Source: Mycocentrospora acerina
Lineage: Eukaryota; Ascomycota; Dothideomycetes; Pleosporales
Length of the DNA stretch: 64,000 bases
Assembly: GCA_022701365.1 (NCBI GenBank)
Contig: JAKUHH010000177.1
Coordinates: 806,001 to 870,000, forward strand
Direction: 5' to 3'
In this document: in pieces, positions 11,493-22,000 of the stretch
How positions within the stretch are numbered: position 1 is the stretch's first letter
How the letters are laid out: every line of letters starts with the position of its first letter
Notes under the pieces: model-generated
Databases searched by the model: none
Told to the model about the DNA's origin: nothing
Seen by the model: the letters and a program-made list of their open reading frames with translations, nothing else
Made by a program: the position numbers and the translations under genes

Positions 11493-13386
11493 ATGTATGC
11501 CCCGTACGACCAGGGGCAGGCGACACGATCGCCTGGCTCGCACAGGAACCAGTCGCAGAATGGCACTCTGCACCGCATGCCGTCCCGCCAGTTTGACGCT
11601 TACCAGCAGTTCAACCAGCCCAATCTTTACCCACAGGAAGACCAGGCCAGGGGCTACGAACAGCCACAGCCACGCAACCACGAACGCCTCCACCAGACGG
11701 TGGGCTACGGCTACGACATGGGCGCCCCTGCTGGCTGGAACACGAATGCCTTTTCGCAAAATAGCCTGAGTTCTTTGGGCGGCGCCGCCGGAGCGCGCAT
11801 GAGATCGCAGCAGCGAGGACGCAGCGCCATACCTACTGTGAGTAGACCAACTATTGTTGCTGTAGCCATTCCCACTGACACATTTCGCACCAGGCATGGA
11901 TGAACCAGCCGGGTCAATCCGCAGGCCCCCCTGGCCACGCTCTGCCTGGTCTTGGAAATGGAAATCCAAACCTCATCTTCGCTTCTGGCTTTGGCCAAGA
12001 CGATGAGGACGACTCGGAAAAGCTCATCCCTACGGCGATGGTCATCAAGAATATCCCTTTTGCAGTGAGGAAGGAGCAGCTGGTTCAGTTGATGACGGAT
12101 TTGCGTCTGCCGCTCCCCTACGCCTTCAACTACCACTTTGACAACGGCGTGTTCAGGGGCCTGGCTTTCTGCAACTACACGACGCACGAGGAAACGGCCA
12201 CTAGCATTGACGCGTTGAATCACTTTGAGTTGAACGGCAGAAAACTACGTGTCGAATACAAGAAACTGCTCCCTGTCGAGGAACGCGAGCGCATCGAGCG
12301 TGAGAAACGAGAGCGTCGTGGCCAGCTCGAGGAACAGCACCGTCCGTCGGGAGGACAGCTTCATTCTCAAGCGTCATACGGTTCTCTTGCATCTCACATT
12401 CCCGCTACATCTCCATCTCCCGTGTCTGGCACAAGGAGCCAGCCAAGGACTGGTAAGCTCTCCAGAAACGATTTGGGTTTTCCAGTGTCAGTTACTAACT
12501 TTCGCTAGATGTTGATATGAACGACCCCCAGGTCCTGCAATTCTACTCTCAGATGCTCCTCTTCAAGCAAGCTGAGGAGCGCGATAGCATGGTGTTTCCC
12601 TCGACCTTGACACCCACCCAGCGGCGCATCGTCCACACCCTGGCCCATCAACTTGGTCTCATGCATGTTTCCAGGGGCACGGGCGAGCAGCGACAGGTAC
12701 ACGTCCTAAAAGTACAGGACACCTCCGGACTGAGCCCGCCTCTGTCCTCGATGCCTACAAGCCACCCGTCTGATCAGCCTCGTCGCACTCTTAACCGCGC
12801 TGCAACGACTGATTTTAGCGACGTCCGAGATGGCTTCTACAACAATGCCTTCGGATCTCGACAGGCTTCAGGGCTTTTAGGATTTCCTGACTCCCCGGGT
12901 GGCCTGAATGCTGTCCCGAACCTACGTGGCGCTAGGTCGTACGCGGACCTCCGCTCCTATACGCCTTCGCCTGCGCCTTCCACAGCAAGCCATCCTGCGG
13001 GTCGGCCTAATGGTATTTCCCTTGAAGGTCTTGGGTTCAACGGCAGCCTGACGAACCCCAACGGCACGCCTACGACGAGCTCCATGTCCCAGCGTGATGA
13101 GGGCTTGCTAGAAACAGCAATGGGACGCATGCAGCTTGGTGGAGGCTTTGGACAGAGCAGCAGCCCGCGCGCTCTCCGACAGATGACTTCTTGGGATGCA
13201 CCTGGCCCAATCGGCGGCCACCGAACTTTTGGTAACGGCTACGAGGACCGGCCTTCGAGGCAACCTCGCGGGCCGGTTCCAGAACGCGGTCAAGGGTTTG
13301 GTCGCCCGCGCCAGAATGGTCACCAGAATCGTGGTAGCGATGAGCTCTCGTCGCAATCCAACGTCGAACTCATTGCAGGACAGTAA
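11493..13386 (+). CDS. RRM + R3H RNA-binding protein (Pin4/Cip1/Cip2-like)
   Basis: Exons 11493-11837, 11894-12452 and 12509-13386 give about 593 residues. A Q/N/P-rich N-terminus leads to an RRM at about residues 160-240 with RNP-like cores VIKNIPF and GLAFCNY. A basic/acidic helix (LPVEERERIEREKRER) follows, then an R3H-type segment (TPTQRRIVHTLAHQLGLMHVSRG) at about residues 330-360 and a long disordered Ser/Gly/Arg-rich tail. The RRM-R3H order matches budding yeast Pin4/Mdt1 and fission yeast Cip1/Cip2, which are linked to stress and cell-cycle mRNA regulation. The TAA at 13386 is the simplest end; an alternative 31-nt intron at 13383-13413 would add a short tail but is shorter than expected. 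Confidence 0.86.
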
Positions 13387-15066
13387 GCTCCTCGCTATTC
13401 ACTGATGACACAGCACACCTATCGAACCTGTTCCCCGCTCCTCGAACAACGATGTGCGACGAAATTCTTTGAATGAACGATGACGATATTACGGCTTACG
13501 ACGTATACGAAGAACGAGACTACGACGGTAGAGACTACATACCCACATGGGGCTCACGCTCCCAATCTCGAATGCCAATTTGGGCACTGAAAAGCATATA
13601 TGGACACTTTCGACTTGTTGTTGAATTGATTTTTTGGTTATTTTTTCGGCCCTAATGTAGGTACATTGCTTTCACCAGGGGTAGCTTGCATTGGGTATTG
13701 ATCTGAGTAGTTGATTCTGCTTTTCGGTTTTGATGGCCAGGTTGCTTGGATTTTGATATAACCCCCCTTTACAAGACTACAAGACCCAAGATGCGATGAG
13801 AAGCTAACTCTTGAGCATCATGCCGGCGCTATACACTTCTAATCGCTTCCATACGTAAAACAGCCCAAACTTGAAACATGATGAGGGTGCGGACGAGAAT
13901 TAGCGCACCAATATTTTTGTTTGGATGCCGTACAATTTGTGACAGGCAAATGTGCAATAGTGTCATTGTTGTTTCGCTCTAGTTTTGTCGAGAAGCATTT
14001 GTTCTTTGAACTGGCAATATTAATACAGGCTGACGTAGAATTGGGTCATTCGTTTTTCCGCGCATTGTTGTTTGTACTTTTTAGCTTGTTGTCTTGATTG
14101 GTTGGGTCTGTGGGACGAGACTGTCGAGAGACGGTTGGAAAATGTGGAGGAAACGGCTAGTCTTTCAGAGTCGGCATTGTAGTGTGCGCTTAATATATAC
14201 TTTTGCCCCCGACTGGCATGGTCCCCGCGTCGTCATGCTGTTGCCAGATGGAGAGATGGGGAGATGGGGAGGTGGGAAGACGTGACTTGCACGACGGGTA
14301 AGTTCTGGACAAGGGATGCAGGATTCTACCATGGCATTTACAAAAGGCATCCCTCTTGGACCCACTCACTCGCCCTTGGTGCTGCCTGGCAATCGGAGTC
14401 TGAATGCGGATCCCTCGATGTGGGATGGCACTGCAGGAGCATCTTGCCTCGGCGGAACTGTATCCCCGACTGCCCGCCGGCCTGATGAACTCATCGCGGC
14501 AGCCTCGATGCGCAACGGCGGACTGAAGGCTGCAAAGTAAAGTGCCAGTCCACCCCACGCCACGGCCGTTGACCACGTCGACGCAGTTGTCGCGCCAAGT
14601 TCCTGACCAGCAGAGCCATGCCATTGGCTGACTGACGTGCTGTCCCTGGATCTGTGTCCACGTCTGTGTCTGCGTCTGCGTCTGCATCTGCATCTGCATC
14701 TGCATCTGAAAGCGCAGAATCGCGAATCCTCGCCCCGTCCGTCCTCCCACCCGCCAGGCTTCTCTCCCACCGCCCTTCCCCAAGCCACTGCCGCCTTCCA
14801 GAACCGCCCTTCAGACTCGCCCTCCCGCCGCCGTGTTTGCGCATCGCGCACTCTTGGTCGCCTTCCTTTGTGCGCGTCCACGGGCTGTTTGGAAAACAAT
14901 CGTGCCGCGGCTTGCCTGCCTCACCAAGCAACAACCCAACAAGCTGCCACAACCACGTACATAATCGCAACCCATTCGCGCCGTATAGAATTTCTCTCGT
15001 GCACCTCAGCGCCTATACTTCAGCACCTGCACCACAGCGCCCACACCACATCCGAGTGCCGCGTAC
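13387..15066. other. Gene-free interval upstream of the heat-shock factor gene
   Basis: This interval contains the 3' flank of the RRM gene and a 5' region for the heat-shock factor. Between about 14245 and 14275 there is a short GATGGGGA-type repeat. Overlapping frames on both strands at 14190-15184 are chance products of CT-rich sequence. No gene is supported. Confidence 0.55.
14660..14708 (+). repeat. (KTCTGC)n hexamer repeat upstream of HSF gene
   Basis: About eight imperfect hexamers of GTCTGC then ATCTGC lie about 360-410 nt before the heat-shock factor ATG, in its promoter or leader. The array makes Ser-Ala or Leu-His runs in shadow frames, which I do not count as coding. Confidence 0.85.
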
Positions 15067-17523
15067 ATGTCGACCCGCAAGCGACGCGCCCCGGGCGCCG
15101 AACCGCAAGCCCAAGTCCAGACCTACCAGCAAGACGCCAGCGTCCCCGCTGACCAGTACATGGACTGGAACGACGCCTCGATGAGCGCCGACATGAACTT
15201 CAACGACCCCCAGCTCTTCGACAGCTATGGCGTCAACACCGTAGGAGGCGGAAGTGCAGGGCACAACCGGGTCGTCTCACTGGACGACGGCGCAGAATTA
15301 AACTTGGGCCAGCTGGTCAGAAGGAATCCAAACCAGCAGCTTGCTCCTACGCAAAGACAAGGCCAATGGGAGGGGTATCCCAGCCCTGGGCAGCAGTGGG
15401 AGCACATTGACAACGACGAAGAGTTGGAGCAAAAGGCTGCGGTTGCAAAGAAGGATGCGCAGGCGAAGCGGAAGCAGATTCCGCCGTTTGTGCAAAAGTT
15501 GAGCAGGTGAGTCTGCTTATGAGATGCGGACTGGCCGGGATGGCGTGTTTGATGTAGTCGTGAGAGCATCTGGCTGACATGTTGCAGTTTCCTTGACAAC
15601 AACAAAAACGAAAACCTTATCAGGTGGTCAGACGACGGCAACTCCTTCATAGTCTTGGATGAGGATGAGTTTGCGCGAACACTCATTCCGGAGCTGTTCA
15701 AGCACAACAACTATGCTTCATTTGTGCGACAGTTGAACATGTATGGATTCCACAAGAAGGTTGGCTTGTCAGACAACTCGATGAAGGCGAGCGAAACAAA
15801 GGCCAAGGCGCCCAGCGAGTACTACAACAAATACTTCAAGCGCGGTCGTCCAGAGTTGCTGTGGCTGATCCAGAAGCCCAAGAACCCCCCATCCGGCCCC
15901 AAGCGGAAACGTGATGAAGAGAACAAAGGCGATAGTGATGACGAGCGCAAGTATGCGCAAGATACTGCTGGCGGTGGCTATGTAGAAGACATAACTGTGC
16001 GAGGAAACGAGCAGATGGCCATGATACCACGATCAGAGTACAACAGCTTACGGGTCGAGGTCCAGCAGCTTCAGCAGCAGCAGAAGCTCATCTCAAACGT
16101 TCTGAGCCAGATCAAGCGGCAGAACGACGATCTGTATTCGCGGGCAACCTCTTTCCAAGCATTACACGACCGCCATGAGAACTCGATCAATGCCATCCTG
16201 ACTTTCTTAGCTACCTTCTACAACCGCAGCCTGGAGGGCAACACGAATGGGTTGAATCTCTCCGACATGTTCCCTCCCGCCATGCAACGGCAACAATCGC
16301 ACGGGAACGTCGTCGATGTTGACGACTACCCTACAAAAGAGATGAACAAATCACCACAGCTACAACGGACTCGACGACCGCTTGCTCTGCTTCCTGCCCC
16401 AGCACCTGCTGCACAAGACTTGCTCTCGCCAGCTGGCACAACAGGCCGCGCGTCAACCATGAGTCCAACTACCAGACCAGCTCCAAGTCCCATTACTAGA
16501 CCCGGCAGCCGACAATCCGTCTTCAAATCCACAATGCCAAACTCAAGACCGCAGTCCACCTTTTCTGCCCCCCAAGGACGAGACAGCTCCTCCGCCGCCC
16601 CTCTTAAAGCCGAATCCCCTCAGACCCAACTTTCTACCCCCGAAACCAACGATATCATGTCTGCCATCCAAGCCGCAAACGAAAACGCCAGCGTCTCTCA
16701 ACCCGCCAACCAAGCCTCCCAATTCAACTTCCCCTCCGCCCTTTCAAACTTCCAAACCCAGGATGGCCACGTCCCGCTCACCCCACAGCAACGTAACGAC
16801 GTCCTCTCCCTCATCGCCACCACGTCCGCCGCCCAAAACAACAACAACACCCTCACTAACCCACTCCCTCCCCCCGAAATCTCCAACCTCCTCAACGACC
16901 TTAGTCAGTTCCAAGCCACCCAGCAACAACTCGAGCTCCTACAAAAGATGAGCAACGAGCAGAATTCTCGCGTACAGAGCCTGCAGGAGCGTCTTCAACC
17001 GCTGAGTCCAAGTGGTCAGATTCCCGGCATGAATGTTAACGTTGGGGACGGGGGTTACTTTTCCAACGCCGCTGGAGGTAGTGGGCTAAGTGACCCAGGA
17101 GCATACGATCTCGATCTCGATGCCTTTGTACAAGACCAGGACTACTTTACCGAGAACAACGTCGCAGCACAGGGAGACACAGGCGCAAATTCGCTCCCCG
17201 AGTTCAATTTCCCAACCGGGGATTTGGGCGTCGGAGGCGGTGCGTTTGGAGACGACGTCACCGGGGGCGCGTTTCAATTTGGGGCAAACCAGGACGATGG
17301 CATGCTGCATGCTGGAGGGGGGATGGGCATGGGCATGGGTACAGGCACAGGCACAGGGTTGAGTAGTGGCACCGCAGCTGCAGACATGTCCTCGACTTCC
17401 CATCCAAATGGTCCTCCTCGTATCGAGAACCTCAGCTCCAATGAGCCGTCGCCTGTCGCTACCGTCGAGGAAGTCGAGGACGAAACACGCATCCGCCCGA
17501 GCCCGAAGAGGAGAAGGAAGTGA
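15067..17523 (+). CDS. HSF1: Heat-shock transcription factor (HSF1 family)
   Basis: Exons 15067-15506 and 15588-17523 (81-nt intron) give about 791 residues. The intron falls inside the DNA-binding domain, and joining it gives FVQKLSSFLDNNKNENLIRW. The winged-helix domain (about residues 138-245) carries LIPELFKHNNYASFVRQLNMYGFHK, the recognition helix of HSFs. A leucine/glutamine coiled-coil trimerisation segment (residues about 290-340: SLRVEVQQLQQQQKLI) follows, then long Ser/Pro/Gln-rich activation-type regions. A basic stretch (PSPKRRRK) forms the C-terminus. HSFs trimerise and bind nGAAn repeats to activate chaperone genes. The position of the coiled coil after the DNA-binding domain fits Hsf1 better than Sfl1 or Skn7, which is a family inference. 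It converges with YPK9. Confidence 0.95.
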
Positions 17524-18090
17524 GTGAGTGGGTGAGTAAGTGAGTGGGTGAGTGGGTGAGTGGGTGAGGTGGAGGAGAGACGTGCAATGCAAAAGGCGTT
17601 ATTGTTGTTGGGAAAGGCTCTCAACTCTAGACTCCTCACCATGGAGTGTTAAAGGATGGGGATACCATATTGTGTCGCTTCGTCTCGTTTCGTTTCGTTC
17701 CGGCGGGCATAGCGGAGGCGTAATTTCATCATGTTCTAGAAATGTATTTGGCTGGGTGGCTGGGTGTGCGTGCGTGCGTGCGTACGTGCATGCGTGCGGA
17801 CATGCAAATGTTGGGATGCGTGCGTGGCTTCCTCGTCGTCTATTTGCGAGACGTAGATGGCCTTTACTTGCAAGCAAGCAAGCAAGCAAGGAGAAGCTTT
17901 CTCTCTTTTTTTTTCTTCCCTTTTATTTTATATTATCTATTTAACGAAGTCATGATGGGAGGAAAGAGGGGTGGAGAGAAGGTGGGAAGGAAGGAAGGTG
18001 GGAAGGAAGGAAAGAAGGAAGGAAGGAAGGAAAGAAGGAAGAAAAAAGAGAAAGAGAAAGAGAGAGAGAGGTGTATACATGAATAGACTG

Positions 18091-18095
18091 ATTAG

Positions 18096-18138
<43 letters not shown>

Positions 18139-18168
18139 GTTGATTGATTGATTGGTTGGTTGATTGAG
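18091..18168 (+). repeat. (GATT)n microsatellite with GGTT variants
   Basis: About 19 tetramer units occur, mostly GATT and interrupted by pairs of GGTT units. Confidence 0.9.
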
Positions 18169-18173
18169 TGGCG

Positions 18174-18236
18174 GAAGAAGAAGAAGAAGAAGAAGAAGAA
18201 GAAGAAGAAGAAGAAGAAGAAGAAGAAGAAGAAGAA
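18174..18236 (+). repeat. (GAA)n microsatellite, about 21 units
   Basis: This is an uninterrupted GAA/TTC triplet array, purine-only on the plus strand. The polyarginine and polyleucine frames that cross it are artefacts. Confidence 0.95.
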
Positions 18237-18389
18237 AAGCATTCACCCATGGATTAACTCTTTCTTTCTTTTTTTTCCCCACCCCAATCTATTTGGAAAG
18301 TTTTGATAATCATGGAAAGATACGTGTATCTGATAATGTATGTGTTTTTTTATTAAAAAAAAAAAGTTGCTCCATCTACCCATCTATTC

Positions 18390-18715
18390 ATGTATGTATG
18401 TATGTATGTATGTATGTATGTATGTATGTATGTATGTATGTATGTATGTATGTATGTATGTATGTATGTATGTATGTATGTATGTATGTATGTATGTATG
18501 TATGTATGTATGTATGTATGTATGTATGTATGTATGTATGTATGTATGTATGTATGTATGTATGTATGTATGTATGTATGTATGTATGTATGTATGTATG
18601 TATGTATGTATGTATGTATGTATGTATGTATGTATGTATGTATGTATGTATGTATGTATGTATGTATGTATGTATGTATGTATGTATGTATGTATGTATG
18701 TATGTATGTATGTAT
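18390..18715 (+). repeat. (ATGT)n microsatellite, about 81 perfect units
   Basis: A tetranucleotide array of about 326 nt shows no visible interruption until the TATATACG at its right edge. Because 4 is not a multiple of 3 and no stop is created, it stays open in several frames on both strands (Met-Tyr-Val-Cys or Thr-Tyr-Ile-His repeats), which explains the spurious ORFs here. Confidence 0.98.
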
Positions 18716-19055
18716 ATACGTAGGCTGGAAACCCGATAATCGAAGATTGGGAAAAATCGGAAAGCTTTAAAAAAGAGGATGACGACAACAATATATGTGA
18801 ATGTAGCATACTTACTCTCTTACATCAATGACAATTAAACAGAATAAATAGAACAGGACAACATCATACATACATATATGCCTTCCTTCTATTTGTCTTG
18901 CCCAATCGCAACCAACTACTACTACTACTACTCTATCCGTATTTTTCTAATCACCGTCATCACAACGACATGTTTCTTCTTTCCCCACCAGCTACCTACC
19001 TGCCCATCTACCAACTTTGTAAAACACAAAAAAGAACAACAACGACAACAATAAT

Positions 19056-22000
19056 CTAAATCCGCATCCCCTCAGCAATAACCTTGTACGCCTTCCTCTT
19101 CTTCTCGGCCCCCATCCTACGCCTCAACACGCCCAACCACTTGCTCAACCCAGGGAACAGCAACCTCTCGCCCACCCACGCGAGGGCGAAATTTCCGAGC
19201 CCAAGAACCATGAGAAAAACTTTGAACGAGACGTCCAAAAAGGTGAGTTCCATCCATTCGCGGACCCAGCTAGCGGGGTCGAACAGCATGTATAGGGAGA
19301 TTGCGAGGGTGACGAAGATTGTGGTGATGAAGGGGAGGTTGCGGCCCATTGGCTCGCGGTAGGGTTTCCCGACGCTGAGGACCACGGCGGAGAAAATGTA
19401 CTGGAAGCAGGAGACGAGGAAGAGGGCCGTGTTTTGCGAGTTGAGGCTGTTGGAGTGGTTGGGGTCAAGTACAGGGGGCATGTACCAGGGCTGTTTTTGC
19501 ACGTAGGTCCAGGCGAGGGACTGGATAAGGATACAGATGGCCATTTGGCCGAGCAGCGGGGTGAGGACCTTGCGCGAGACAAGGTTTGCTGTAGGGCGCT
19601 TGCGCGAGAGCTGTGGGTAGGCGCCTGACCAGCCCATGAAAATGGCAATGGGGAGAATGAGGAGGAGATCGATGAAGAGGAATTGGAAGTCGCCGAGGTT
19701 GGAGGCCGAGGCGTAGAGGAAGGACACGGATGTGAACTGGATGGCCGAGTAGAGCGACATGTATTTGAAGCAGCTGAAGCTTGTGACGAGTGCGGCGCGA
19801 CCTTCCTTGATGACTTGCGGGACGCACGAGATGTCGAATTGGCGGCTGGTGAAGGGTGCGGCAACGGAAGCTTCGGCTTCAGAGAGGGAGATGCCTACAT
19901 CGGCGGCTTTGAGCGCACCACAGTCGTTGGCGCCATCGCCACAGAAGCCAACGCAGTAGTCGATGCTTTGGAGTTTTTCAACAAGCTCGTGCTTTTCGTC
20001 GGGAGACATGCGTGCGAAGACTTGCCCGCAGACGAGCATTTCCCGAAGTACGTTCTCTGAAGCGTAGTCGACGATCCAGCGGAAAACGTCTCCGCTGATA
20101 GCGAGTGAGTAGTTCCTTAGATTCGAGATGTCGTATGGGAGAGAGACGTCGGCTTCTGGGGGTGGAGGCAGGGGCTTGAGTGTGTTCTCGTCGAGCTTGA
20201 AGACGGTGTCGTCGACGGATTCCCAGCTGAGCCTGCTAAGCGCAGTGCGAGAGTCGCCTTCGACGAAATGCGGGACAAAGCAGTGTGCTGTCTTGTTGAT
20301 CAGACCGCACTCTCGAGCGACACTAATAGCGGTAAGGATGTTGTCGCCGGTGCACATGGTCTTGCGAATGTTTGCCCGTTCCAGCTCCTCAATGACCGGC
20401 GCAGTGCTAGGCTTGAGCTTGTTCTCAAAGATGATGAAACCAACAAAGTCGAGACTGCTTTCCGCATCTTCGCGCTTCATCTTTTGTACCTTGAGCCAGT
20501 TGAGCTTGAAGATGGTCTTGCTGGCACACGCAATGACACGGAAGCCGCGGTGGGTGTAGAAAGATAGCAGCTCCTCGTAGTCAGAGGGGAAGCTCTCTGG
20601 TCGACAAATCTCCTTCATAACCTCAGGCGCACCCTTGACATAGACTTGACCACTCTTGGAACCAAATTGCCGAACGATGACACTTGCCCTTCTTAGCTGG
20701 GACACGAATTCGAATGCCTTCAGTACTCCAAGCTCCACTGGCTTTCTGTTTGGGTCGTCCTGGTCGTCAATGTCGTATTCTCGTCCTGCAGGTGGTCGAG
20801 CCACAGAAGGCGACAGCTTTTGCTCTGGGTCGTCATCATTGTTGCTAGACCTCTGCTCTCCCTCCTCGTAACTCCAGTTTGTGAAGTCGAACATCTTGAC
20901 ATCAAGCGGATCGCCCAACAACTCGTCGTCAATCTTGCGCAACGAGTGGCAGGTGGCCATGGTATACATAATAGCTTTGTGAGCCTCATACTCTACCGTT
21001 GGGTCGCGGTCGTATTGTGATCCGGGGAGAATATCAAAGGGTTCTGACAGAAGCTCACTAAATCGCCCCCGGGGTCGCTCGACTACCCGAACGCCGAGAA
21101 CATCAAGGCCCTCTTCTGTCAGTGTTCCAGTCTTGTCAAAGCAGACAACATCCAGTTTGCCACCCACGTTGACGCGCTGTGGGCTAATGCAGAAAATCTG
21201 CTTTTGCTTAAGACGTGACAGGGCAAAGCTGGTGCCAATGGTGAGAGTTGCAGGCAACGCAGGAGGGACCACAATCGTGATCAAATCGAGGGCTCGTACA
21301 ACAATCAAATGCCACTCTAGACCGAGATGGACAAAGTTGATGAAGGAAGCAACAAACCCAATCATCGCAATCATAGCCATGACGGATATGTACCGGAAAG
21401 AGTCACGGTAGAACTTGAACCCCGAAGGTTTGGGGAACAACATTGACCGGACCAAGGCGCCCTTTGTCGTGTTGAAACCAGTTCGAACAACCATTGCTAA
21501 TGCAGCTGCCTCGTCATCGACATGGTCTTCGTGAGGCCTTCGAGCACGAATGATTTTGGTACCAGAAAACAGCATGTGTCGTGCAATCTCCGGGTGGAGG
21601 GTCGAAGCACTTAGATCCAGCAATTCCAGCGACGCGTCTGTGACCGGGAGCTTGGAAACGGGGATAGATTCGCCTGTCAGCATACTCTCGTTGACAATGC
21701 AGTCTCCAGAGAGCAGGAGACTGTCACAGGGAAACTGCATCAGGGCGGGATCCGTGACTTCGTAGACATCTCCAGGGACTAGTTCTCCTGAATCGACGTG
21801 TGTCCAGAAGCCGCTTCGCAGGACGCGGACCTCGCATTCGAAGCGTGACACCTCGCGCAATCGCTTCATTGCGGCTTTGGTCTCAACCAGCGTCGTGACG
21901 ATACTGACGACGGAGATGATGAAGATGGCTGCAGCGTAGTAGTAGTACTCGTCGACAGACCATAGGAACAGACTGGCGATCTGGAAGACATAGAAGGGGT

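Larger units (their letters stand above)
17524..19055. other. Convergent 3' interval packed with microsatellites
   Basis: The region between the convergent stops of the heat-shock factor and YPK9 holds at least eight simple-sequence tracts: GTGAGTGG units (17522-17566), CAAG units (17870-17890), GGAA/GAAAG units (17981-18070), GATT units (18091-18168), GAA units (18174-18236) and a very long ATGT array (18390-18715). No gene is supported. Confidence 0.85.

Noticed and set aside
13383..13413. 31-nt GTAAG...ACACAG intron at the end of the RRM/R3H gene that would add about 23 residues
   Set aside because: It is below the usual minimum intron length of filamentous fungi, and the direct TAA gives a plausible end; only transcripts could decide.
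18164..18809. ORFs of about 126-191 codons with Met-Tyr-Val-Cys and Thr-Tyr-Ile-His repeats
   Set aside because: They are pure translation of the ATGT and GAA microsatellites in several frames and both strands, without a real start context or unique sequence.
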